Source of the DNA: Thermoplasmata archaeon
GTDB lineage: Archaea; Thermoplasmatota; Thermoplasmata; Thermoplasmatales; Thermoplasmataceae
NCBI GenBank assembly: GCA_021806345.1
Contig: JAJZXP010000232.1
Coordinates: forward strand, 1 to 14,646
Direction: 5' to 3'
DNA: 14,646 nt
The translations under genes and the position numbers were made by a program. Below, in pieces: positions 1-5,958 of the stretch. The notes under the pieces are model-generated. The model was not told the DNA's origin, searched no databases, and was given only the letters and a program-made list of their open reading frames with translations. Position 1 is the first letter of the stretch; each line of letters opens with the position of its first letter.

Positions 1-738
1 CTCCCTTACAACAGAATCTCCGATCTTCTTTCCCTTGAGATAGCTTTCAGCCTTTCTTGCCCTGATTGGTTTTGGGCTTACTGACGTCATTCCTATCCCT
101 GCCTTTTCAATGATGCCGGAATTGTCGAATCTGATCTGCACAGCTATTCCGGCTACGGAGAAATCTCCTGCCGTCTTCTTGTTTTTTATGTAGCATCCGG
201 CCTCATGAGCACCCCTTCCGGGTATTGTTATCTCCCTGAGTATTTCTCCATATTCCAGCGCCGTTGTGAATGTGTCTATGAAAAAACCGTCCGCGTCTGC
301 AACCCTGTCTCCCCTGGCGTTGGCGATGGTGAACTTTGCTCCAAGTGCAAGCATGACTGCTGGCATGTCATTCGATGGGTCGCCATGAGATATGTTCCCA
401 CCTATGGTTCCCCGGTTCCTGACCAGCGGATCAGCTATGTTGGAGGCGGCGTCGAATATGATCGGATACTTCCCCCTGATTGACGCACTGTTTTGGATGT
501 CGTCAATTGTGGTGAGTGCACCTATATGGAGTTCATTGCGAGACTCCCGGATATAGTTCATCTCCTCAATCCTGGAAATATCTACGACATAGGGAATCGA
601 GGCTAGCCTTAATTTGAGGAGAGGTATGAGGCTCTGGCCACCCGCTAGGATCTTTGCTTCTCCATCGTGTTTCGCAAGTATGTCAAATGCCTCCTCTATC
701 CTCCTCGGCGCAAAATATTCAAATGAGGATGGGTTCAT
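1..738 (-). CDS. coxM: Molybdenum hydroxylase FAD-binding subunit (CoxM/CutM type), C-terminus off the window
   Basis: This is the medium subunit of a xanthine dehydrogenase/CO dehydrogenase/aldehyde oxidoreductase complex. In that family it binds FAD and passes electrons from the Fe-S subunit to the acceptor in the cytoplasm. 246 codons are visible from ATG at 738, with no stop before the edge; the family is usually about 280-300 residues. Both FAD-binding signatures are present: AGGQSLIPLLK near residues 32-42 and RNRGTIGGNISHGDPSND near 106-123. The N-terminus (MNPSSFEYFAPRRIEEA) is also typical. The start is supported by a TATA box 26 bases upstream, giving an almost leaderless mRNA. The partner large and small subunits are not in the window and may lie beyond the left edge. 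The substrate (CO, glyceraldehyde, purine) cannot be told from this subunit. Its base composition is richer in GC than the island genes. Confidence 0.93.
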   Translation of the reverse strand, partial: MNPSSFEYFAPRRIEEAFDILAKHDGEAKILAGGQSLIPLLKLRLASIPYVVDISRIEEMNYIRESRNELHIGALTTIDDIQNSASIRGKYPIIFDAASNIADPLVRNRGTIGGNISHGDPSNDMPAVMLALGAKFTIANARGDRVADADGFFIDTFTTALEYGEILREITIPGRGAHEAGCYIKNKKTAGDFSVAGIAVQIRFDNSGIIEKAGIGMTSVSPKPIRARKAESYLKGKKIGDSVVRE

Positions 739-755
739 AATTGCCTAACAAAAGA

Positions 756-770
756 CGATATTTAACATTT
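756..770 (-). promoter_or_regulatory. TATA-box promoter of coxM
   Basis: On the minus strand this reads AAATGTTAAATATCG, an archaeal BRE/TATA-like element centred about 26 bases upstream of the ATG at 738. This spacing puts transcription start at or next to the start codon. Confidence 0.5.
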
Positions 771-849
771 ACGAGCGTGAAATAATGGATTTTTGGTTAT
801 GCGGGAAGACTGTGTCCTCGATCTTGCCTGAACCTTTTTGGGCAACCTA

Positions 850-1000
850 TCATCTCCCCCTGTTCTTCATCAGGGATGTCACTGCGCCGATGAATGCAAG
901 TGCTGAGGATATCGGCATAACGATCCTGAATCCATTGATAAAACTGTCATAAAAGAGAGGCGTGGTTGTTACTTTGGTTCCGGAGGCAGGTTTTTAGGAT
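850..1000 (-). pseudogene. C-terminal remnant of an MFS-type transporter
   Basis: A minus-strand frame ending in TGA at 850-852 reads KPASGTKVTTTPLFYDSFI followed by NGFRIVMPISSALAFIGAV and TSLMKNRGR. This is the usual last transmembrane helix and basic tail of a drug-export major facilitator protein, where a 'F.dGfr.a' segment precedes the final helix. The frame is closed by a stop just upstream (about 990-1000), and no other transporter segment is present in the window, so only about the last 45 residues remain. The remnant overlaps the end of the SHOCT-like gene in another frame, which suggests that a rearrangement joined the two. Assignment to MFS is by pattern only. Confidence 0.55.
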
Positions 1001-1243
1001 GGCGATCTGAGTATACTTGCTTTGAGAATCATTTAAGCATTGTTTTCTCAGCTTTTTGTACTGCTTTTTGTCTATTTCTCCTTTGACGAGTTTGTCATTT
1101 AGTTCTTTCAATGCCTCATTGTGAACACCACTTTCCAGAGCTATTTCGGAAGCTGGTTTCAACACCTCCCGGGGGATGACGAGAATCAATCCTACAAGTG
1201 CAAGAACACCGCCAACCGCTTCGAGGGTTTCGGCTTCAGCCAT
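947..1243 (-). CDS. Small membrane protein with SHOCT-like C-terminal motif
   Basis: A 98-residue protein. Residues about 8-27 form one hydrophobic helix (GGVLALVGLILVIP). Residues about 44-69 read ALKELNDKLVKGEIDKKQYK and onwards, which matches the SHOCT (short C-terminal domain) pattern of a short helix, a 'G.I...ey' turn and a second helix. SHOCT segments are thought to mediate oligomerisation or membrane association, and many such proteins have no known job. The tail after about residue 70 overlaps the transporter remnant in a different frame, so the true C-terminus may have been replaced at the junction. The start is ATG at 1243. An AT-rich TATA-like stretch lies 13-20 bases upstream, slightly close for a promoter, so the start is not certain. 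Confidence 0.55.
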   Translation of the reverse strand: MAEAETLEAVGGVLALVGLILVIPREVLKPASEIALESGVHNEALKELNDKLVKGEIDKKQYKKLRKQCLNDSQSKYTQIAILKTCLRNQSNNHASLL

Positions 1244-1325
1244 CGCTGACCGGTAATTTAATGCTACTGTCCCCAGAACTCGCTTTCTGATTTCAGACCT
1301 ATCAAGTACACCACTGAGTAATAAG

Positions 1326-1581
1326 ATGGCATTTGAGTATATCTACAAGTACAATATAAAAGATGAGGCATCCAAAAACCCTGAGCTAAATCGTTTTTCA
1401 TGACATCAAGATCAAATATTGTGAACCACTATGCACTTCTATTAGTGACTACAGTGCAGATAGCGAGAGCGTGGGCATATTTTACGGCCATTTGCCACAA
1501 CTTAACAAGGACAATATACCTGCAGTACAGAGTAAACTATTGAAACTTCATGAAAAAATGGATAAGAGAGCAGTGAAATAG
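1326..1581 (+). pseudogene. Unrecognised frameshifted coding remnant
   Basis: Two adjoining plus-strand frames look like parts of one gene. ATG at 1326 opens MAFEYIYKYNIKDEASKNP and runs to TGA at 1401. A second frame (+1) continues from about 1393 as HDIKIKYCEPLCTSISDYS, then GIFYGHLPQLNKDNIPAVQ, and ends KLLKLHEKMDKRAVK at TAG 1579-1581. No stop interrupts the second part for 60 codons. I do not recognise the family; a transposase fragment is possible because of the scrap-like context. The 3' end overlaps the possible extension of the minus-strand gene 1709-2776, and only one of the two can be real there. Low confidence. Confidence 0.25.
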
Positions 1582-1708
1582 GAAATATATCGCTCATTCT
1601 TCATCATTAACGGAGACTTTTCAAGGAAGTTTTGAAGGAATTCAGGATTGATGATAGAAGCAAGGAGTTTTAAGGAATTCCTCAATTTTATAAACTCATA
1701 TATCACTT

Positions 1709-2776
1709 TTAACCCTTTTCTACTACTCCGAATACATAGGCTTTGAAGAAGTTGCTCCAAAATTGGATATTAGTAAGTGCCTTTCTTAAGTCGGCGGAAA
1801 CGGAAGTAAAAAATGCATCCGATTTGATCAGTTCAGCAACATTGATTCCTTTTGCCTTTTCTTTCGGACCCCTAAAATTTGCTGGATACTTCAAATTTGT
1901 ATAGTTTTCTCCCAGGAATTGGCAGAGAGGAAAATATGTTGAAATAGTCAGAAAACCCAAAATAAGTCCATTAAAACTCCTAAATAATTTTGAATCCATT
2001 CTCAATTCGACTAGTTCATTATGTATCTCTGAAAAGTTGGTATCCAGCTCTTTTATATGTTCTGCGTAACTTTTCATTGGAGTGAAAAGGGAAAGCATGC
2101 CTAGAGCGGTATGAAACAACCTTAAATGTATAACAAAATATACCAAAAAACTAAAATCATCTTTCGGCATTTTTTCTTTTAGTTTTGCAACTTTTAACCT
2201 CACATCATTGAAACTTTCGCTTTTGTTAGATGTTAAAGTTAGGAGTTCGATATAAAAATCCCTTAAAGCCCTAGAGTAACTGAAGTAAACTTTCGCATCA
2301 CTTTCTGCTACAACATTTATTCTTATTAAAGCGTCAATAGTTATTCTATCCTGTTCAATGGATCGTTCTACGTATTCAACAGATGGGATAGATTTGCGCA
2401 GCTCTTTCATAAGGACCACACAGGGAACATGTTGCAAATTAATGGGATCCTTTAATTTGGATGCAGAAGACAGGAAAGTTGTCACGCTCTGAATAAATTC
2501 ACTTTTGAAACTTTCTTTAACTTCTGTTGCCTTGAGAACACTGGAATATGGGCGAGATAAATTAGAATCAGAAAAAATGAGTAAAAATTGAAAAAACTGT
2601 GAACTAATTTTGACTCCTTTTTCCAGTGCAATTTGAATAAACTCTACACATTTTTTCTTGGAAAAAAGTGGATTATCGTGACTGAGATCATAAGCAGTTA
2701 AATCTTCCAATGCAGAATTCAACCAATCATCCAAGCTAGTAAGCAATTCTTCAAATACCTCGACACTGAAACTCAT
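1709..2776 (-). CDS. Unrecognised, largely helical 355-residue protein
   Basis: I do not recognise this protein. It is predicted to be mostly alpha-helical, rich in Leu, Phe, Ser and Lys, with no signal peptide and no clear motif. A hydrophobic segment at about residues 263-285 (FNGLILGFLTISTYFPLCQF) could be a membrane or buried helix. The ATG at 2776 has a TATA box about 30 bases upstream. The stop follows ...VVEKG. The next frame continues without a stop for another 54 codons (GLKVIYEFIKLRNSLKLLAS...) to 1548, in the same helical style, and the switch falls at a G run (AAGGGTTA). A one-base loss there could therefore have shortened a protein of about 410 residues. The AT-rich composition matches the island genes, so it is probably accessory. 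Confidence 0.7.
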   Translation of the reverse strand: MSFSVEVFEELLTSLDDWLNSALEDLTAYDLSHDNPLFSKKKCVEFIQIALEKGVKISSQFFQFLLIFSDSNLSRPYSSVLKATEVKESFKSEFIQSVTTFLSSASKLKDPINLQHVPCVVLMKELRKSIPSVEYVERSIEQDRITIDALIRINVVAESDAKVYFSYSRALRDFYIELLTLTSNKSESFNDVRLKVAKLKEKMPKDDFSFLVYFVIHLRLFHTALGMLSLFTPMKSYAEHIKELDTNFSEIHNELVELRMDSKLFRSFNGLILGFLTISTYFPLCQFLGENYTNLKYPANFRGPKEKAKGINVAELIKSDAFFTSVSADLRKALTNIQFWSNFFKAYVFGVVEKG

Positions 2777-2800
2777 TATTAGTACTCCGGTTGGCTTAAT

Positions 2801-2813
2801 TGTAATAATATTA
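2801..2813 (-). promoter_or_regulatory. TATA-like promoter of the 355-residue gene
   Basis: AT-only block (minus strand AATATTATTAC) centred about 30 bases upstream of the ATG at 2776, at the archaeal TATA distance for a very short leader. Confidence 0.4.
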
Positions 2814-2960
2814 TGGTAGGTAATAATAACTTGTGATTAGGATTAATATAAGTGCAAAGATCAGATTGCAGACATGTACAGAGAGAAACATCCTTAAATT
2901 TACACAACTTTAGGGATGCTATGCATTAGCTTTAGTGGTTGTCATATGGTCTAAGTGATA

Positions 2961-2970
2961 TTTTTAATTA
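2961..2970 (+). promoter_or_regulatory. TATA box of the plus-strand AbrB-type gene
   Basis: TTTTTAATTA, centred 24-25 bases before the ATG at 2990, predicts transcription starting at the start codon (leaderless), as is common in Thermoplasmata. Confidence 0.45.
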
Positions 2971-2989
2971 AAAGCTATAATTACCCTTA

Positions 2990-3150
2990 ATGCCACAATT
3001 GCTTGAAGTATCACATGTATCCAAAAGAGGCGCATCCTTGAGGATAACAATACCTAAGAAAGCTGCCGAAGCACTGGACCTCAGGGAAGGGGAAATCGTG
3101 GGATTTTATGAGGACAGTGGAAATATTTTATCTTGAAAAAGATGAAATAG
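2990..3150 (+). pseudogene. AbrB/SpoVT-type DNA-binding protein, frameshifted near its end
   Basis: From ATG 2990 the frame reads MPQLLEVSHVSKRGASLRIT then IPKKAAEALDLREGEIVGFY, a complete swapped-hairpin AbrB/SpoVT core (the 'RITIPKK...L.l.eGe.v.f' pattern). It stops at TGA 3134 after EDSGNILS (48 residues). One base shifted from about 3120, the sequence gives KYFILKKMK and TAG at 3148-3150, the ending expected for this family. A one-base deletion after 'GACAGTGG' is therefore the simplest reading. The shortened product may still fold, since the core is intact. The neighbour 3154-3315 is a convergent paralogue. AbrB proteins of this size act as dimeric regulators or as antitoxins; no toxin is adjacent. 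Confidence 0.7.
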
Positions 3151-3153
3151 CCT

Positions 3154-3315
3154 TCATTCCAGCTTCGAGATCTTGACGCCGTTATCATCCGTGAATTTCA
3201 GGATGTCCCAGTCCTCCAGTCCAAGCCTTTTCGCAATCTTCCTAGGTATCGTTATCCTGTATGATGTGCCTCTTGCAGACACATGCGTTACATCTATTAT
3301 CTTCTCTCCTGCCAT
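3154..3315 (-). CDS. AbrB/SpoVT-type DNA-binding protein (53 aa)
   Basis: MAGEKIIDVTHVSARGTSYR followed by ITIPRKIAKRLGLEDWDILK is a full AbrB/SpoVT swapped-hairpin beta-barrel domain, ending FTDDNGVKISKLE. It probably works as a dimeric DNA-binding regulator in the cytoplasm. It shares the 'HVS.RG.S.RITIP.K.A..L.L' spine with the plus-strand gene at 2990, so the two are paralogues facing each other, with stops four bases apart once the frameshift in the other copy is corrected. The ATG at 3315 is chosen because the domain begins there and a TATA box sits about 24 bases upstream. An alternative ATG lies about 10 bases upstream in another frame. No toxin partner is adjacent, so a plain regulator is more likely than an antitoxin. 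Confidence 0.8.
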   Translation of the reverse strand: MAGEKIIDVTHVSARGTSYRITIPRKIAKRLGLEDWDILKFTDDNGVKISKLE

Positions 3316-3333
3316 TCCCGGTCATGGAAAAGT

Positions 3334-3342
3334 CATATATAA
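3334..3342 (-). promoter_or_regulatory. TATA box of the minus-strand AbrB-type gene
   Basis: Minus strand TTATATATG, centred about 23 bases upstream of the ATG at 3315, predicting a leaderless transcript. Confidence 0.5.
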
Positions 3343-3373
3343 CAAGCCCCCGCAATAGGAAGGTCTGATGAAA

Positions 3374-3388
3374 AGGCTCTTTTTCTCA
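3374..3388. repeat. 15-bp direct repeat, left copy
   Basis: AGGCTCTTTTTCTCA occurs here and again at 13975-13989 in the same orientation, about 10.6 kb apart and enclosing the island. The right copy lies just before the tyrosine-recombinase remnant. It could be an attachment-site scar, but it is short and pyrimidine-rich, so chance is not excluded. Confidence 0.3.
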
Positions 3389-3439
3389 CTTTTATTTTCT
3401 CCAGAAGACTATACGTAATGTGCCATCTTTATCGGAGTT

Positions 3440-3646
3440 ATGAACAGCAGAGGTGAATCACTCTACCTGCCCGATGACCTTGCGGTCCAGAGGGCAAGGA
3501 AGATGGGATACAATAAGGGATGGAATGACCGCAAGTTCCAGGACTTCAGCATCATTGAGGAGGCGCTAAGGCAGAGCACGAACTTCACAGAGTTCTCGCA
3601 GATACTCAGGGAGAAGATCACGGAACTGGAAAGGAACGTAGGATAG
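3440..3646 (+). CDS. Small unknown protein, first gene of a two-gene operon
   Basis: A 68-residue soluble protein starting MNSRGESLYLPDDLAVQRAR. I do not recognise it. It has a charged, mostly helical composition, with a second half IIEEALRQSTNFTEFSQILR that looks like two amphipathic helices. The stop TAG overlaps the GTG start of the next gene by one base (TAGTG), so the two are translationally coupled. Both proteins end with a similar helical layout ('..A....T...ef...L.e....'), suggesting a distant duplication. Base composition is richer in GC than the island, like the coxM gene, so this is more likely core genome. Start ATG at 3440. Confidence 0.65.
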   Translation: MNSRGESLYLPDDLAVQRARKMGYNKGWNDRKFQDFSIIEEALRQSTNFTEFSQILREKITELERNVG

Positions 3647-3855
3647 TGGCTAAGAGGAATCCCTTCACCAATGAATATTACACCGGCCGGAAGGATCAGT
3701 ATGATCTGAATTATGCACTATTCAGGAAGGCTGTGGAGGAGACAGAGACAAGGGATGAGCTCATAAAGTTCCTCGAGGAAAGATTTGGTTACGTAATATC
3801 GAAAATTGCGGACCAGAACGCAAAGGAGCTTATGGAAGACCTGGAACTAATCTGA
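3646..3855 (+). CDS. Small unknown protein, second gene of the operon
   Basis: A 69-residue protein beginning with GTG at 3646, overlapping the previous stop by one base. It starts MAKRNPFTNEYYTGRKDQYD; its middle (ALFRKAVEETETRDELIKFL) is helical and resembles the second half of the upstream protein. It has no transmembrane segment or catalytic motif, and I do not recognise the family. Its last nine bases overlap the end of the winged-helix remnant on the opposite strand (stop at 3847), so the two were convergent neighbours. The function may involve binding its operon partner; that is inference from coupling alone. Confidence 0.65.
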   Translation: MAKRNPFTNEYYTGRKDQYDLNYALFRKAVEETETRDELIKFLEERFGYVISKIADQNAKELMEDLELI

Positions 3856-4000
3856 TGAGATCAGATCTGCCATTTCCTTTATCTTTTCCGAGAATTTCTT
3901 GCCCTTTTCTGTCAGGGATATCAGGCTCCTTGCAGGATAGGATGTGTTGTCAATCCTTGTGTTCACCAGCTTCAGCTCCTTTGCCTTTTCGATATCAGTA
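3847..4000 (-). pseudogene. C-terminal remnant of a winged-helix transcriptional regulator
   Basis: The minus-strand frame ending at TAG 3847-3849 reads DIEKAKELKLVNTRIDNTSY then PARSLISLTEKGKKFSEKIK and EMADLISSD. The 'L.n.ri....YPa..i.LTekGk..a.k' pattern is the wing and last helix of an archaeal winged helix-turn-helix regulator of the MarR/transcriptional-repressor kind. The recognition helix and N-terminus are missing: upstream of about 4000 the frame turns into unrelated sequence where the plus-strand remnant 4017-4281 starts. It is therefore a truncated tail at a rearrangement junction and unlikely to bind DNA on its own. Confidence 0.6.
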
Positions 4001-4016
4001 CAGGTGCAGCTTCAAA

Positions 4017-4281
4017 ATGGCTGATTTTGTGGACATGAAAGAGATTGCTAGACGAATATCAGAGTACGCACCTCTTGAATCTGTCAATGACCGACCCTGA
4101 GATGGTCGACATTTTTCGGAAATCGGACATGGTTACTGAGCCTCACAGGCCAAAGATGGTCTATGATCTGGAGAAGGGGAACAGGCGGTGTTGTGGGGTA
4201 ACGGTTGGGTCCTCGTCATTGAAGCGCCTCAATCAAAGCGCCGGGAAATACCTGAGAGCTCTGTTACACCTATCCCAATGA
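4017..4281 (+). pseudogene. Unrecognised gene remnant spread over shifting frames
   Basis: Three consecutive plus-strand stretches read like one protein broken by small indels. Frame 1: MADFVDMKEIARRISEYAPL ESVNDRP (stop at 4098). Frame 2: DPEMVDIFRKSDMVTEPHRP KMVYDLEKGNR. Back in frame 1 from about 4188: VLWGNGWVLVIEAPQSKRRE IPESSVT. The joins fall near 4095 and 4185. I do not recognise the family. The right end meets the 3' end of the minus-strand surface-protein gene at about 4262-4285, and the left end abuts the winged-helix remnant, so both borders look like breakpoints. It cannot be expressed as a single intact protein as read. Confidence 0.4.
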
Positions 4282-5464
4282 GCGCACCGGCTGTAAGTGA
4301 CATAAAGTTTCTATATTCCGGGTTGTAATTAAACTCAGCTGCATTATACAAGAAATTGCCATTGTTATATACCATAGCATCGTTTGCTTTAACAAAGTAG
4401 CTTAGAGTTAGGTTTGCAGATTCATTTAGGAAATGGCCAGATTCCGATAATGTCAAAATGTCCGGCGTTGATAAATTTAGAGTTCCTTGTAAAAGCTTAG
4501 TTTCACCTTGGCTATTCGTGACGTATTCCCTTAAAGATGTGATTGTTAGAGATGAAAAAGGAACCACAGATGATTGAATTTGAACCTGTTCTACATAATC
4601 GTAAGGAACCTTTATGCTGACCCCGTAACTAATGAAACTTAATGACAGACTTGTGAAATCATCAATGCTTATGTAGTGGTCGTACGAAACATTGCCCTCG
4701 AGATACTGATTATTTGATATGAAGATCCCACTAAATTGAAAACTGGAAATATTTAAGTTTAAGAGTGCCTGTTGTCCGGTAGGCGTGAATAGATTGAGTG
4801 TAAAATACTGATTTGAGATTGAATTCCTTGATGATGACTGATTGTTTATGTCAAGATAGTATGGGCTAACTATGTTTGAGATTATCTGAGAGGCACTTTT
4901 CATTTGAGCATTGTAACTGCTATCGCTTACTATCTCACCAGTCAGTGAATTGTTGGACAGGCCATTTGATATGCTTAGTGATCCAGAGTAATATTGGGCT
5001 TTTAATGAGTTGATATATGGTGAGTGGGTAGTTGTTGCGCTGAAGATGTTAATTTCTCTACCATAGGAGTAAAAATCTGCCTTTAGTAAATTTGCATTTG
5101 TCTGATTGGAATAAGTCTCTACTGAAATAGGAATGCCGTCACTTGTTGCAGTGAGTTTGGTCAGTATCATTGGAAAAGAATAACTTCCAGTGGAATTAAC
5201 AACGAGTTCATTAAAATCAGATAGCGTGTTGGGAATTAGCGATCCGAGTTGCACTGAAAAAACGTCACCACTGAATTTGACGATTTCATTACTGTTTTGG
5301 ATGAAAGATAATGCAACGTTCTGTCTAATGGGATTGGAAGAACTCAAACTCAATTGTTCTATCAAGAAAGTTGCCACCAACAAGATTATTACTGCAACTA
5401 GAATTTTTTTTACTTTGTCTTTATTTCTTGAACTCTTATTCTCCGCCGCTTTTTCTTTAACCAT
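4229..5464 (-). CDS. Membrane-anchored surface protein, C-terminus probably replaced
   Basis: 411 residues. A lysine-rich cytoplasmic tip (1-20) is followed by one transmembrane segment at about 20-39 (ILVAVIILLVATFLIEQ), a type II/signal-anchor layout. The rest is a long extracellular, beta-rich, Ser/Asn/Thr-rich region with at least eight N-glycosylation sequons (NST, NQT, NQS, NIS, NVS, NLS, NES, NLT), typical of secreted proteins of wall-less archaea. Near the end, LTAGALIGIGV looks like the start of a second membrane helix. The remaining TELSGISRRFD is antisense to the remnant at 4017-4281, so I infer that the original C-terminus was lost at a junction. The family is unrecognised. It is on the same strand as dpdA but has its own TATA box. 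Confidence 0.75.
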   Translation of the reverse strand: MVKEKAAENKSSRNKDKVKKILVAVIILLVATFLIEQLSLSSSNPIRQNVALSFIQNSNEIVKFSGDVFSVQLGSLIPNTLSDFNELVVNSTGSYSFPMILTKLTATSDGIPISVETYSNQTNANLLKADFYSYGREINIFSATTTHSPYINSLKAQYYSGSLSISNGLSNNSLTGEIVSDSSYNAQMKSASQIISNIVSPYYLDINNQSSSRNSISNQYFTLNLFTPTGQQALLNLNISSFQFSGIFISNNQYLEGNVSYDHYISIDDFTSLSLSFISYGVSIKVPYDYVEQVQIQSSVVPFSSLTITSLREYVTNSQGETKLLQGTLNLSTPDILTLSESGHFLNESANLTLSYFVKANDAMVYNNGNFLYNAAEFNYNPEYRNFMSLTAGALIGIGVTELSGISRRFD

Positions 5465-5490
5465 AAACTATGATGTCATGTGAACTAACA

Positions 5491-5498
5491 TTATATAT
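5491..5498 (-). promoter_or_regulatory. TATA box of the surface-protein gene
   Basis: Minus strand ATATATAA, about 29 bases upstream of the ATG at 5464. It predicts a leader of only a few bases and shows that this gene is not solely read from the dpdA promoter. Confidence 0.5.
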
Positions 5499-5545
5499 TC
5501 CACCATTTACCGATGCTTAGAAATTGAATGGTTCTGGGAGGAAGT

Positions 5546-5952
5546 TCAAGGAAAGTTAATGGATGTCACATTGTAATCGAGGTATTTTTGCGGATCCAGC
5601 CAATAATTAACCTTTCCATCTTTTCCGACATTACTAGATATTTCTTTCCTAACATATTCCGTCGGTAGTTTATAAAGCAAGATCCTTTCGCCATATACTC
5701 CCGTGCAAATTACCAAGTAATCAAAGTTCTCGGTTATACCAAAGTCAGTAGAAAACGGGGTTGGCTCCTGATCTGAAAGCGATTTATCATTACTCTTATG
5801 TCCTTTCCCTCTTTATGAAGTCTTATGTGACCTGATTTAGATATATCTGTATCAATATCTACATCAAGTTACCTCTTTGATTTTACATAAGCCACGTAGT
5901 AAAGCCCTATTTTATGGGTTAAAAAGTTGTTTTTTCCACGTTTCCCACTCAT
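5546..5952 (-). pseudogene. Decayed PD-(D/E)XK-nuclease-like gene directly downstream of dpdA
   Basis: ATG at 5952 lies six bases after the dpdA stop. It reads MSGKRGKNNFLTHKIGLYYV AYVKSKR, then an in-frame TAA (5869-5871), then in the same frame LDVDIDTDISKSGHIRLHKE GKDIRVMI. One base shifted, it continues SLSDQEPTPFSTDFGITENF, DYLVICTGVYGERILLYKLP and on to TGA at 5546-5548. Restoring one base after ATAAA gives a protein of about 135 residues. The 'G.I.v...gk.irV..Ks' strand pair plus 'fDylv.c' is the layout of a PD-(D/E)XK restriction-like fold. His and Met stand where catalytic Asp and Glu would be, so decay reaches the active site. The nuclease call is by fold pattern, not by identity. 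Spacing implies it was co-transcribed with dpdA. Confidence 0.55.
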
Positions 5953-5958
5953 TATGAA

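Noticed and set aside
205..483. Plus-strand open frame of 92 codons
   Set aside because: It is antisense to the well-supported FAD-binding subunit gene, with no motif or promoter of its own.
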